The notes beneath the pieces are model-generated. The model had not been told where the DNA came from and did not search any database. It was given only the letters and a program-made list of their open reading frames with translations. 64,000 bases of DNA from Pseudonocardia parietis (GTDB lineage: Bacteria; Actinomycetota; Actinomycetes; Mycobacteriales; Pseudonocardiaceae): positions 2,914,001 to 2,978,000 of the forward strand of contig NZ_JAGINU010000001.1 of NCBI RefSeq assembly GCF_017876315.1. The letters run 5' to 3'. The first letter of the stretch is position 1; the number at the start of each line of letters is the position of its first letter. Below are positions 15,314 through 24,352 of the stretch, piece after piece. The position numbers and the translations under genes were made by a program.

Positions 15314-17131
15314 TCAGTCGCCGCCGACCGGACTGTCCTTGCGGTCCGGCCCCGTGGTGCCGGTGTCGTCCGGCGTGGTCGTGACCGGGCCCTCGCCGGG
15401 CTCGGTCATCGTGTAGCCGGGACCGGTACCGGGCCCGTTCGCGAAACCGTCGTCGCGAGGTCCGTCCTCGTCCTCCACCGGGAGCGCGCCGACCTTGACG
15501 TAGAAGTCGTCGCCGTGCCGGTCGGTGGCCCAGTCGACGGCCTGCTCGATGACCTCGGCGCCCTTCTGCTCGCGCAGGATCACCGGGTCGCGGCGCAGAT
15601 CCTTGAACAGCGCGAAGCAGAGCATGACCATGATCACCGCGAACGGTGCGGCGACCAGGATGGTCAGGCTCTGGATGCCGCCCAGTGCGTCCTCACCGCC
15701 GGTGACCAGCATGAGGACGGCGACGGCGCCCATCACCGCGCCCCAGAAGATGACGACCCACTTGCTCGGCTCGATGGTGCCGCGCTGCGACAGGGTGCCC
15801 ATGACGATCGACGCCGCGTCGGCACCGGAGACGAAGAAGATGCCGACCAGGATCATCACCAGGACGCCGGTGACGGACGCCAGCGGGTACGCCCCGAGCA
15901 TCTCGAACAGCTGGACGTTGGAGTCGTCGGAGAACTGGGCGCCGCCCTGGGACTGGGTGATCGCGGTGCCGCCGAAGATGCAGAACCAGACCAGCGAGAC
16001 CAGGCTCGGTGCCAGGATGACGCCGCCGACGAACTCCCGGATGGTGCGTCCCCGCGAGATGCGGGCCAGGAACATGCCGACGAACGGCGTCCAGGAGATC
16101 CACCAGGCCCAGTAGAAGACCGTCCAGCCGGACAGCCACTCCAGCATCGGCTCCCCGCCGACGGCCTCGGTGCGCCCGACCATCTCGAAGAACTGGGTGA
16201 AGTACGCCCCGATGGAGGTCGGGATCAGGTCGAGGATGATCACCGTCGGCCCGACGACGAACACGAACAGCGCCAGCACGCCTGCCAGCACCATGTTGAT
16301 GTTCGAGAGCCACTGGATGCCGCGGGCGATGCCGGAGACCGCGGACAGGACGAACGCCGCGGTGAGCACGACGATGATGCCGGCGAGGACGCCGGGGCCC
16401 GCCGCCCCGTCGGTCCAGCCGACGATCTGCATGCCGCCGCCGATCTGGAAGGCGCCGATCCCCAGCGACGCCGCGGACCCGAACAGGGTCGCGAAGATCG
16501 CCAGGATGTCGATCGCCTTGCCGATCGGCCCCTCGGCCGCCGACTTGCCGATCAGCGGGATGAACGCCTGGCTGATGAGCTGGCGGCGGCCCTTGCGGAA
16601 GGTCGAGTAGGCGATGGCCAGGCCGACCACGGCGTAGATCGACCACGGGTGCAGGGTCCAGTGGAACAGCGAGGTGGCCATGGCCACCTGCATCGCCTCG
16701 GTCGTCCCGGGCTCGGCCGCGCCGGGCGGTACCGACGTGGTGAAGAACGAGAGCGGCTCGTTCACGCCGAAGAACATCAGGCCGATGCCCATGCCGGCGG
16801 AGAACATCATGGCGATCCACGACACCGTCCGGAACTCCGGCTCCTCGGTGTCGGTGCCGAGCTTGATCCGGCCGAACTTGCTGAACGCCAGGAACAACGC
16901 GAACACGACAAACCCTGTCGCCGCGAGGATGAACCCCCAGCCACCGGCGCGCATCACGACGTCGAGCATGGCTCCGGAGGTGCTGCTCAGGCTGTCCGGA
17001 GCGGCGATGCCCCAGATCACGAACAGCAGCGCGATGGCCGCGCCCACTCCGAAGATCGTCCAGTCGGTACGTGGCCGACTCTCACCGGACCCGGCAGCGC
17101 CGGAGTCCGTGCGTGGTTCCGCCTGTGTCAT
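15314..17131 (-). CDS. BCCT family transporter (betaine/choline/carnitine type)
   Basis: A 605-residue secondary transporter with 12 predicted helices. The signature helix-3 glycine stretch AGMGIGLMFFGVNEPLSFF and the helix-8 motif YWAWWISWTPFVGMFLARIS, followed by RGRTIREF, match the BCCT family. The C-terminal ~80 residues are a charged cytoplasmic tail (KDLRRDPVILREQKGAEVI, then Asp/Thr-rich), like the osmosensing tail of BetP although not the same sequence. The glycine-rich GMGIG form suggests Na+ coupling. The substrate is probably glycine betaine or a related osmolyte. ATG 17131 starts the frame. It stands alone, with a strong terminator hairpin after the stop. Confidence 0.93.
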   Translation of the reverse strand: MTQAEPRTDSGAAGSGESRPRTDWTIFGVGAAIALLFVIWGIAAPDSLSSTSGAMLDVVMRAGGWGFILAATGFVVFALFLAFSKFGRIKLGTDTEEPEFRTVSWIAMMFSAGMGIGLMFFGVNEPLSFFTTSVPPGAAEPGTTEAMQVAMATSLFHWTLHPWSIYAVVGLAIAYSTFRKGRRQLISQAFIPLIGKSAAEGPIGKAIDILAIFATLFGSAASLGIGAFQIGGGMQIVGWTDGAAGPGVLAGIIVVLTAAFVLSAVSGIARGIQWLSNINMVLAGVLALFVFVVGPTVIILDLIPTSIGAYFTQFFEMVGRTEAVGGEPMLEWLSGWTVFYWAWWISWTPFVGMFLARISRGRTIREFVGGVILAPSLVSLVWFCIFGGTAITQSQGGAQFSDDSNVQLFEMLGAYPLASVTGVLVMILVGIFFVSGADAASIVMGTLSQRGTIEPSKWVVIFWGAVMGAVAVLMLVTGGEDALGGIQSLTILVAAPFAVIMVMLCFALFKDLRRDPVILREQKGAEVIEQAVDWATDRHGDDFYVKVGALPVEDEDGPRDDGFANGPGTGPGYTMTEPGEGPVTTTPDDTGTTGPDRKDSPVGGD

Positions 17132-17272
17132 GACAGGTCACGCCCTGCGGGCGCATCCCCCTCCCGGTCGAATACGTGAAACGAGCACAAGTTTTCGTGT
17201 TGTCGAGGGAGTGTAGGCGACCCCCTGACGGTGCCGTGGCCGCCTCGCGCGGCGGGAACGCATCATTGCAGG

Positions 17273-18664
17273 TCAGTGCGTTGTGCGCGACTGTCTCGAT
17301 TCGGTATCGGACTCCGGGGCGCCCGAGGGGCGGAGTTCTGGCCGCCAGCCGGCACCGTCCACCCCGCCGGGTACCGGCGCCGCGGGGTCGTAGGGGGTGC
17401 GGGTGAGGACGAAGGTGGCCAGCCACAGATGGTCGTCGCCGATCCGCAGTGTCTCCCCGGCGAAGTAGCCGTCCAGCCCGATCCAGGCCCCGTCCGGGCC
17501 GGGGCGGAACCGCGACGACCGTCCGGGCCGTCCCAGTCCGCCCAGGTGCAGCATCCCGCCCGCGACCGCGCGCAGGACGTACGGCGACGGCCCCCAGAAC
17601 CAGGGGCCCAGCAGCGACGGATCCACCGGTGACGGCTCCGGTGCCCAGGCGTCGACGATCCGCGGCTCCGCCGCACGGAGGTCGGCGAGCAGCCCGGCGC
17701 CGAGCCCGGAGTCCATCCCGGCCGTCGTGTTGCCCATCGCCAGCGCGCCGGTGCCCTCCTCGCGGTCCACCCAGAGCCCGGCCAGGAAGCCGGGCATCGA
17801 GCCGCCGTGGCCGACCAGCGTTGCGCCGTCGACGCGGTGCACCTGCACGCCGAGGCCGTAACCGGCCCAGATCGGCGACGTGGAGTCGATGCCGGCCGGC
17901 AGCGTCATCTCCTCGACGGTCGCGGGTGACAGCACCCCGCCGGTGTCGCCGAGCAGGAACGCGCCCAGCCGGGCGAGGTCGCGCGCGGTGCACCAGAGCT
18001 GGCCGGCCGGTGCCATCACACCGGCGTCGTGCTCGGGCTCGGGCAGGGTCAGCTCGGCCCAGGGGTGCACGGCGTGCCCCTCGGCGGCGGGCGCCTGCGG
18101 CCGGGGCGACGTGCGGGTCATGCCGAGCGGGAGCAGCACCTCGCGGCGGGCGACCTCGGTCCAGTCCCGGCCCCGCGCCCGGGCGACGAGCTCGCCGAGC
18201 AGGCCGAAACCGAGGTTCGAGTAGTGGAACCGCCGGCCGGCCGGCAGCACCCGGTCGTCGTCGGAGAGCTTGAGCTGCTCCAGGGACCCGCCCGGCGTGC
18301 GCTCCCACCAGAGCCCGGGACTCTCCGCGCCGGCACCTGCCAAGTGAGCGAGGAGCTGGCCGAGCGTCCGGTCCCCGAGCGGGGTGCCGGGCAGGTGCTC
18401 GTCCAGCCGGTCGTCGAGATCGAGGCGGCCCTCGTCGCGCAGCCGGAGCACGGTGATCGCGCAGACCGTCTTGGTGATCGACCCGATCCGGTACTGGACG
18501 TCGTCCGGCGCCGCGTCCCCGGGCAGCGCGCCCCGCCCGGTGTGCCAGGCCAGGCCGCCGTCGCGGACGACGCCGGCGACGAGCGAGGGGACGCGGCCGT
18601 CGCGCTGGGCGCGGGCGACGCGGGCGAGCAGGGTGCGCTGGGTCGAGGGGAGGAGTTCGGGCAC
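17273..18664 (-). CDS. Serine hydrolase, beta-lactamase/PBP class C-like
   Basis: About 463 residues. The beta-lactamase fold motifs are present: nucleophile Ser62 and Lys65 in RIGSITKT, Tyr-Ser-Asn in FHYSNLGFG, and His-Gly-Gly in VGHGGSMPG. The last ~110 residues form an extra beta-rich domain (LLGPWFWGPSPYVLR), as in many esterase or D-aminopeptidase-like members. No signal peptide is visible, so it may be intracellular. Likely activities are esterase, D-peptidase or lactamase; the exact one is open. The start is uncertain (GTG 18664 or GTG 18697). It follows the AsnC regulator on the same strand after 57 bp. Confidence 0.85.
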   Translation of the reverse strand: MPELLPSTQRTLLARVARAQRDGRVPSLVAGVVRDGGLAWHTGRGALPGDAAPDDVQYRIGSITKTVCAITVLRLRDEGRLDLDDRLDEHLPGTPLGDRTLGQLLAHLAGAGAESPGLWWERTPGGSLEQLKLSDDDRVLPAGRRFHYSNLGFGLLGELVARARGRDWTEVARREVLLPLGMTRTSPRPQAPAAEGHAVHPWAELTLPEPEHDAGVMAPAGQLWCTARDLARLGAFLLGDTGGVLSPATVEEMTLPAGIDSTSPIWAGYGLGVQVHRVDGATLVGHGGSMPGFLAGLWVDREEGTGALAMGNTTAGMDSGLGAGLLADLRAAEPRIVDAWAPEPSPVDPSLLGPWFWGPSPYVLRAVAGGMLHLGGLGRPGRSSRFRPGPDGAWIGLDGYFAGETLRIGDDHLWLATFVLTRTPYDPAAPVPGGVDGAGWRPELRPSGAPESDTESRQSRTTH

Positions 18665-18721
18665 GCCTGAAGACCGTAGTGCCGCGCGGGGCGCCACGGC
18701 GGAGGTGTCACGGTGGGGGTG

Positions 18722-19351
18722 TCACCGGTCCCGGAGACGGCGCAGCAGGGGAGCGGTGCGGAACCCGACCAGCGACCGCATGACCAGCGACGTCGACGTC
18801 CGTTCGACCCCCGCGATGGCGAGCAGGTGCCCGGCGATCCGGTAGAGGTCGTCGGCGTCGCGGGCGACCAGGTGCACCAGCAGATCCTCCTCACCGGAGA
18901 TGCCGTGCACCTCGAGGACCTCGGGGACCCGGTCCAGCGCGCCGGCCACCGCGGCGAGCTCGCGCTGCACCACCCGCACCGTGACGAACGCGGTCAGCGG
19001 GTACCCCAGCGCGGCCGGGTCGACGCGGCGTTCGAAGGTGTCCAGCGCGCCGAGCCGGTCCAGCTTCGCCAGCCGCGCCTGCACGGTGTTGCGGGAGAGA
19101 CCGACCGTCTCGGCCAGGGCCAGCACGGTCGCCCGTGGGTCGTCGGCCAGCGCGAGGAGCAGCCGGGCGTCGTGGCCGTCGAGGCCCATCCGGGCGGGCG
19201 GGGCCGGATCGTGTGGCGCCGGATCGTGCGACGCCGTGCCGTCCGGGGGCGCGGAGTGCGGGGCTGCAGCGTGCGGGGCCGCGGAGTGCGGAGCCGCGGC
19301 GTGCGGCGCGGCCCGCCGGTTGCCGGCGTGGGTGCGGTCGTCGGTGTGCAC
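18722..19351 (-). CDS. Lrp/AsnC-family regulator with His/Pro/Ala repeat extension
   Basis: The last ~155 residues are a complete AsnC protein: the winged HTH LDGHDARLLLALADDPRATV and AETVGLSRNTVQARLAKLD, then the RAM/AsnC effector domain with TAFVTVRVVQRELAAVAG and VHGISGEEDLLVHLVARDAD. In front of it runs an unusual 55-residue stretch built from pentads such as APHAA, APHSA and HDPAP. The start is uncertain: GTG 19351 has AGGA 8 nt upstream and leaves the palindromic operator free; ATG 19393 lies inside that operator; ATG 19189 gives a classical length but has no ribosome binding site. It is divergent from the AceE-like gene and probably regulates it and itself. Confidence 0.85.
   Translation of the reverse strand: MHTDDRTHAGNRRAAPHAAAPHSAAPHAAAPHSAPPDGTASHDPAPHDPAPPARMGLDGHDARLLLALADDPRATVLALAETVGLSRNTVQARLAKLDRLGALDTFERRVDPAALGYPLTAFVTVRVVQRELAAVAGALDRVPEVLEVHGISGEEDLLVHLVARDADDLYRIAGHLLAIAGVERTSTSLVMRSLVGFRTAPLLRRLRDR
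19251..19310. repeat. Tandem 15-bp coding repeat
   Basis: Four imperfect 15-bp units of the form GCGGAGTGCGGGGCT lie in frame in the AsnC gene and encode Ala-Pro-His pentads. Two more 15-bp units of another type (around GGCGCCGGATCGTGC) are nearby at about 19201-19232. Confidence 0.7.
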
Positions 19352-19383
19352 TCTGCCCGTCCTGACGTCGCTCGGGCGGGCCG

Positions 19384-19404
19384 GACCGTGCATTCTGCAC
19401 GGTC
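19384..19404. promoter_or_regulatory. Palindromic operator between asnC-like and AceE-like genes
   Basis: Perfect 9-bp arms GACCGTGCA and TGCACGGTC are separated by TTC. It lies 86 bp before the AceE-like start and about 33 bp before the preferred AsnC start. Lrp/AsnC proteins bind such sites between themselves and their target genes. Confidence 0.55.
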
Positions 19405-19489
19405 TCTACCGCTCCGGTTGTGCAATCATCGTGCCGGTGGTGCGCTGTGTGGGCAACCTGCGCGAGCAGTGACGAATCTGGAGATCTCG

Positions 19490-21850
19490 ATGAGCACCGC
19501 TGCCGACCCGTCGTACGCCCCGCCGTCCCCGGCCGGGGAGCCACTGACCGAGATCGGGGAGCGGGTGCTGTGGCTGTCCACCGCGATCATCGATGCGGCC
19601 AACCGGCGCGGTGACCCCAGCGGCCTCAAGGTCGGCGGGCACCAGGCGTCGTCGGCGTCGATGGTGACGATCATGACCGCGCTCTGGTTCGAGCACCTGC
19701 GGGCCGAGGACCGGGTCTCGGTGAAACCGCACGCCTCACCGGTGCTGCACGCGATCAACTACCTGCTCGGCGAGCTGGACGAGTCCTACCTGCCGACGCT
19801 GCGCGCGTTCGGCGGGCTGCAGTCCTACCCCTCACGGACCAAGGACCCCGATCCCGTCGACTACTCGACCGGCTCGGTCGGCATCGGCGCGACCGCCCCG
19901 ATCTGGGGCGCGCTCGCCCGGCGCTACGTCTCCGCCCGGTTCGACCAGGACCCCGCCGGCGACGCCGGCCGGCCGGGCAGGCAGTACTCCCTGGTCGGTG
20001 ACGCCGAGCTCGACGAGGGCGCGGTCTGGGAGGCGATCCTCGACCCGATGGTCGGCGAGCTCGGCGAGGTCGTCTGGATCGTCGACCTGAACCGGCAGTC
20101 GCTGGACCGGGTCGTGCCGAACATCGGCACCCCGCGGATCGAGGGCATGTTCCGCGCCGCCGGGTGGCAGGTGCTCACCGTCAAGTACGGCCGGCTGCTG
20201 CAGGAGCTGTTCGCGCGCCCCGGCGGGGACGCGCTGCGCGCCCGGATCGACGGGATGCCGAACCCGGAGTACCAGCGCCTGCTGCGCTGCGATGCCGCCG
20301 AGGTCCGCACCCGGCTCCCGGACGTGGGCCCGGGATCCGGCGGGGCCGGCCTCGCCGAGCTGGTCGAGGGACTGGACGACGCGACGCTGCTCGCCGCCGT
20401 CCGCAACCTCGGCGGGCACGACCTCACGGCGCTGCGCGAGGCGTTCGACGAGATCGACGACTCCCGGCCGACCGTGATCCTCGCCTACACCGTCAAGGGC
20501 CACGGCCTGGCCACCGCGGGGCACCCGCAGAACCACGGCTCGATCCTGAACGCCGACCAGATGGCGACGCTCGCCGACGCGGTCGGCGCGGACCCCGACG
20601 ACCCGTGGCGGCGTTTCCCCGCCGACTCCGCTGCCGGCCGGCTGTGTGCGGAGACCGCGCGGCGGCTGCACCGCGAGGAGCCGGCGCCGACGCCGGTCCC
20701 CGCGCTGCCCACCGACATCGGCCGGACCCCGTCCGGGCGTGCCACCACCCAGGCCGCGCTCGGCCGGGCCCTGCTCGACCTCACCCGGGAGGCACCGGAC
20801 GCGGCGGCCCGGGTGGTCACGCTCTGCCCGGACGTGTCGTCGTCGACCAACCTCGGCGGCTGGGTGAACAAGGTCGGCGTCTGGTCGACGGCCGAGCGCA
20901 AGGACTGGTTCGACGACGATCCCGAGACGATCCTGCACTGGCGCGAGCGGCCCACCGGCCAGCACCTGGAGCTCGGCATCGCCGAGGGCAACCTGGTCGG
21001 CGCGCTCGGCGAGCTCGGCGCCACCTGGTCGCGGTGGGGCGAGCCGGTGCTGCCCATCGGGGTGCTCTACGACCCGTTCGTCGAGCGTGCGCTGGAGCCG
21101 TGGTCGTTCGGGATGTACGCCGGCGGCCAGTCGATCCTGGTCGGGACGCCGTCCGGGGTGTCGCTGGCGCCCGAGGGCGGGGCCCACCAGTCGGTCACGA
21201 CGCCGTCGGTCGGGCTGGAGCGGCCGGGGTGCGTGAGCTACGAGCCCGCCTTCGCGATCGACGTCGAGTGGACGCTGCTGGCGTCGCTGGCCCGGCTCGG
21301 GCGCCCGGACGGGACATCGGCGTACCTGCGGCTGTCCACCCGGCCGGTCGACCAGTCCCTGGCCGCGATCCCGGCCGATCCGGCGGCCCGTGAGCGGCGC
21401 CGCCGCCAGGTCGTCGCCGGGGCGTACCCGCTGCGCCGGGCGGCGGGCGGGAGCCCGGACCTGACGATCGCCGCGATGGGCCCGCTGCTGACCGAGGCGC
21501 TCACCGCCGCCGACCGGCTCGCCGAGCAGGGCCACGCGGTGGACGTGGTCTGCGTGACCAGCCCCGGGCTGCTGTTCGACGCCGTGCAGGCCCGCGCCGG
21601 GCGGCCGGCCCGGGCACAGGCCGAGCCGTGGATCCTCGAGTCGGCGTTCCCGGCCCGGCGGGCGGCACCGCTGATCACCCTGCTCGACGGGCACCCGCAC
21701 ACGCTCGCGTTCCTGGCCGGGATCAACCAGGTGCCGGCCACCCACCTGGGCGTGTCGCGGTTCGGGCAGTCCGGCGACCTCGCCTCGGTGTACGCCCACC
21801 ACGGCCTGGACGCCGACGCCGTGGTCGGCGCGGCGGCGGACCTGCTGTAG
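19490..21850 (+). CDS. AceE/transketolase-like thiamine-diphosphate enzyme
   Basis: A 786-residue enzyme of the homodimeric E1 type. The pyrimidine/PP half contains GLKVGGHQASSASMVTIMTA and, as the ThDP motif, GDAELDEG followed about 30 residues later by VDLNRQSLDR. The second half carries the transketolase-like pyrimidine domain (HLELGIAEGNLVGALGELGA) and a C-terminal TK domain. AceE proteins are usually about 890-920 residues, so this is shorter, mainly at the N-terminus. No E2, E3 or transaldolase gene is in the window, so it is probably not the main pyruvate dehydrogenase. A 2-oxo acid decarboxylating or transketolase activity under AsnC control is possible. ATG 19490 has GGAG 6 nt upstream. 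Confidence 0.85.
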   Translation: MSTAADPSYAPPSPAGEPLTEIGERVLWLSTAIIDAANRRGDPSGLKVGGHQASSASMVTIMTALWFEHLRAEDRVSVKPHASPVLHAINYLLGELDESYLPTLRAFGGLQSYPSRTKDPDPVDYSTGSVGIGATAPIWGALARRYVSARFDQDPAGDAGRPGRQYSLVGDAELDEGAVWEAILDPMVGELGEVVWIVDLNRQSLDRVVPNIGTPRIEGMFRAAGWQVLTVKYGRLLQELFARPGGDALRARIDGMPNPEYQRLLRCDAAEVRTRLPDVGPGSGGAGLAELVEGLDDATLLAAVRNLGGHDLTALREAFDEIDDSRPTVILAYTVKGHGLATAGHPQNHGSILNADQMATLADAVGADPDDPWRRFPADSAAGRLCAETARRLHREEPAPTPVPALPTDIGRTPSGRATTQAALGRALLDLTREAPDAAARVVTLCPDVSSSTNLGGWVNKVGVWSTAERKDWFDDDPETILHWRERPTGQHLELGIAEGNLVGALGELGATWSRWGEPVLPIGVLYDPFVERALEPWSFGMYAGGQSILVGTPSGVSLAPEGGAHQSVTTPSVGLERPGCVSYEPAFAIDVEWTLLASLARLGRPDGTSAYLRLSTRPVDQSLAAIPADPAARERRRRQVVAGAYPLRRAAGGSPDLTIAAMGPLLTEALTAADRLAEQGHAVDVVCVTSPGLLFDAVQARAGRPARAQAEPWILESAFPARRAAPLITLLDGHPHTLAFLAGINQVPATHLGVSRFGQSGDLASVYAHHGLDADAVVGAAADLL

Positions 21851-21858
21851 CGCCCCGG

Positions 21859-21887
21859 CGGAGGCTGCTCGGGACGAGCAGCCTCCG
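21859..21887. terminator. Bidirectional terminator hairpin
   Basis: A perfect 12-bp stem (CGGAGGCTGCTC and its complement) with a 5-nt loop, between the convergent AceE-like and PAC2 genes. Confidence 0.75.
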
Positions 21888-21893
21888 ACCGGG

Positions 21894-22859
21894 TCAGGCC
21901 GGGGACGTGGGGGGCTCGCGGGGCGGGTCGTCGTCGTGACCGGACTTGCCGCCCTCGGGCTTCTCGCTCTGGGCGAGGAACCGCTCGAACTCGGCGGCCA
22001 GCTCGTCACCGCTGGGGAGCTCACCGCCCTCCAGACCGTCGGTCAGGTTGCCGGACTCGCGGGCGGCGGCCACCTGGTCGTACTGCTCCTCGAGCGCCTT
22101 CACCACCTGGCCGACCTCGTCCGAGTCCGCCATCTGCTCGGCGATCTCGGTGTCGGCCTGCTCGGCGGCACGGGTCAGCGTCTCGGTCGGCAGGTACAGC
22201 CCCGCCGCGAGGCCGGCATGGTCCAGCAGTACCCGCGCGGCCTGCGGGTACGCCGAGCGCGCGAGGTAGTGCGGGACGTGCACCGCGAAGCCCATCGCGT
22301 CCTGCCCGGCCTGGCCGAGCCGGAACTCCAGCAGGGCGGCCGCGCTGCCCGGGACGTCGGCTGTCGCGAACCAGGGCGTGTGCCCCTCGACCAGCTCCGG
22401 GCGGGTCGCGTGCGCGGTCACGCCGATCGGCCGGGTGTGCGGCACGGCCATCGGAATGCCCTGCAGGGTGATCACCAGGCGGACGCCGAGCTGCTCGACC
22501 AGCAGCCCCACCGCGGCGACGAACCGTTCCCACTGGGTGTCCGGCTCCGGGCCCGACAGCAGCAGGTACCCGGTCTCGCCGGTGTCGGTGAAGGCGACGA
22601 CGTCGAGCGTGGGCGGGTCGTACTCGCTCCAGCGGTCGGTCTCGTACCGCAGTGGTGGGCGCCGGGAGCGGTAGTCGATGAGCTGGTCGACGTCGAAGCC
22701 GGCGACCCGCTTGGCCTCGCGCCCGTCCGACAGCGCGCCGACGGCGAGGGCGGCCGCGTTGCCGGCGTCCACGAACCCGTCCAGCACGACGATCAGCACG
22801 GGCTCGTCGAGCTTCGGAGCGGCCGGATCGACCTGGTAGAGCTGAGCGGGATCGAGCAC
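21894..22859 (-). CDS. PAC2 family protein
   Basis: A 321-residue PAC2 (proteasome-assembly-chaperone-like) protein. The core runs from PVLIVVLDGFVDAGNAAALA through LLSGPEPDTQWERFVAAVG, LVITLQGIPMAVPHTRP and HVPHYLARSAYPQAARVLLD. The C-terminal ~100 residues are charged and helical with an acidic/Pro tail. In actinobacteria these proteins may relate to the proteasome/Pup system, but this is not proven. A GGAGG directly abuts ATG 22865 and is 6 nt before GTG 22859, so I take the GTG as the start. It is convergent with the AceE-like gene and divergent from an MFS transporter. Confidence 0.88.
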   Translation of the reverse strand: MLDPAQLYQVDPAAPKLDEPVLIVVLDGFVDAGNAAALAVGALSDGREAKRVAGFDVDQLIDYRSRRPPLRYETDRWSEYDPPTLDVVAFTDTGETGYLLLSGPEPDTQWERFVAAVGLLVEQLGVRLVITLQGIPMAVPHTRPIGVTAHATRPELVEGHTPWFATADVPGSAAALLEFRLGQAGQDAMGFAVHVPHYLARSAYPQAARVLLDHAGLAAGLYLPTETLTRAAEQADTEIAEQMADSDEVGQVVKALEEQYDQVAAARESGNLTDGLEGGELPSGDELAAEFERFLAQSEKPEGGKSGHDDDPPREPPTSPA

Positions 22860-22993
22860 CGGCATCCTCCATGTCGTGGCGTGCGCGACCGACCCTATCC
22901 GGAGCCGCCGGGCACCGTTGTGCTGATGGTGGTGTGAGCCGTCTCCTCCTCCGGGGCCGACGGCCGTGGGCGTGCACCACAATGTGCAGGGTC

Positions 22994-24289
22994 ATGCACT
23001 CCTCACAGCGCGCTTACCTGGTCTGGTCCGCCGGTCTCCTCGCCTACACGGTGGCGGTGCTGCAACGGAGCTCGTTCGGCGTCGCCGGGCTCGACGCCGC
23101 CGAACGGTTCGACGCGTCGCCGACGGTGCTCGCCGGTTTCCTCGTCCTGCAGCTGCTGGTGTACGCGGCGCTGCAGGTGCCGGTCGGGTTGCTGCTCGAC
23201 CGGTTCGGCGCGCGGGCGATGGTGCTGGCCGGTGCCCTGACGATGACGGCCGCGCAGGTGCTGGTCGCGGTGGCGACGGCCCTGCCGCTGGCGATCGCCG
23301 CCCGGGTGCTGGTCGGGGTCGGGGACGCCCTGACGTTCATCTCCGTGCTGTCGGTGGTGTCGGTGTGGTTCCCGGCCCGCCGGGTGCCGCTGATGACCCA
23401 GCTGACGGCGCTGCTCGGCCAGTTCGGCCAGGTGCTGTCCGCGATCCCGCTGGCCAGCCTGCTGCACGGCTACGGCTGGACGACGGCGTTCCTCGCCGCG
23501 GCCGCGGCCGGCCTGGTCGCCGTTATCGCGGTGCTCGCGGTGTTCCGGGACCGGCCCCCGGGCAGCCCGGCGCCCGGGCCCGCGGCGAGCCCGCGCGAGG
23601 TGATCGACGGCCTGAAGGAGGCCTGGCGCCATCCCGGCACCCGGCTCGGGCTGTGGACGCACGCGGGCACCCAGTTCTCCGGCCTGGTGTTCGCGCTGCT
23701 GTGGGGGGTGCCGTACCTGGTCGCCGGGCAGGGCATGAGCACGACCGGGGCCTCGGTGATGCTGACGGTGCTGGTGCTGGGCGGCGCCGTCGTCGGGCCG
23801 GTCTTCGGCGAGCTCACCGCCCGGCACCCGCTGCGCCGGTCCTGGCTCGTGCTGTCCGTGATCGGGGCGACGGCGCTGGTGTGGGCCGTGGTGCTGCTGG
23901 TGCCGCCGCCCGCGCCGCTGTGGCTGCTGGTGCTGCTGGTGCTGGTGCTGGCCGCGAACGGCCCCAGCTCGGCCGTCGGGTTCGACTACGCCCGCACGTT
24001 CAACCCGGAGCACCGCCGCGGGACGGCCGTCGGGATCGTCAACGTCGGCGGGTTCACCGCGTCGCTGACGACGACCTTGCTGGTCGGTGCGGTACTGGGG
24101 ATCGCGGGCGGCTACACGCCCGAGGCGTTCCGGGTCGCCTGGCTGGTCCAGTTCCCGATCTGGGCGATCACCACGCTCGGGGTGCTCGGCTCGCGGCGCA
24201 AGGCGCGGCGGGTGATGGCGGCCGAGGGCACCGTGGTCCCGCCGCTGCGGGAGGCGCTGCGGCGGAACCGGCGTCGCCGGCGCGCGTGA
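22994..24289 (+). CDS. MFS transporter
   Basis: A 431-residue major facilitator with 12 predicted helices. The first loop contains LLLDRFGARAMVLAG, which corresponds to the MFS motif GxLaDRxGrr. A central cytoplasmic loop (FRDRPPGSPAPGPAASPREV) separates the two six-helix halves, and the C-terminus is strongly basic (ALRRNRRRRRA). Its first helix region, QRSSFGVAGLDAAERFDASP, resembles the nitrate/sulfoacetate or Acyl-type MFS members of actinobacteria, but the substrate is unknown. The start is uncertain: ATG 22994 has only a weak AGGG. It is divergent from PAC2. Confidence 0.85.
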   Translation: MHSSQRAYLVWSAGLLAYTVAVLQRSSFGVAGLDAAERFDASPTVLAGFLVLQLLVYAALQVPVGLLLDRFGARAMVLAGALTMTAAQVLVAVATALPLAIAARVLVGVGDALTFISVLSVVSVWFPARRVPLMTQLTALLGQFGQVLSAIPLASLLHGYGWTTAFLAAAAAGLVAVIAVLAVFRDRPPGSPAPGPAASPREVIDGLKEAWRHPGTRLGLWTHAGTQFSGLVFALLWGVPYLVAGQGMSTTGASVMLTVLVLGGAVVGPVFGELTARHPLRRSWLVLSVIGATALVWAVVLLVPPPAPLWLLVLLVLVLAANGPSSAVGFDYARTFNPEHRRGTAVGIVNVGGFTASLTTTLLVGAVLGIAGGYTPEAFRVAWLVQFPIWAITTLGVLGSRRKARRVMAAEGTVVPPLREALRRNRRRRRA

Positions 24290-24307
24290 GCCCTCCGGGG
24301 CCGTTCG

Positions 24308-24346
24308 CGCGTACCCGGTACCCCGCACGGGAGCACCGGGTACGCG
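24308..24346. terminator. Bidirectional terminator hairpin
   Basis: Perfect 12-bp arms CGCGTACCCGGT and ACCGGGTACGCG with a 15-nt loop, between the convergent MFS and PadR genes. Confidence 0.7.
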
Positions 24347-24352
24347 TCCGGA

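Noticed and set aside
19832..22024. 730-codon minus-strand frame opposite the AceE-like gene
   Set aside because: No ribosome binding site, no recognisable domain, GC-driven openness.
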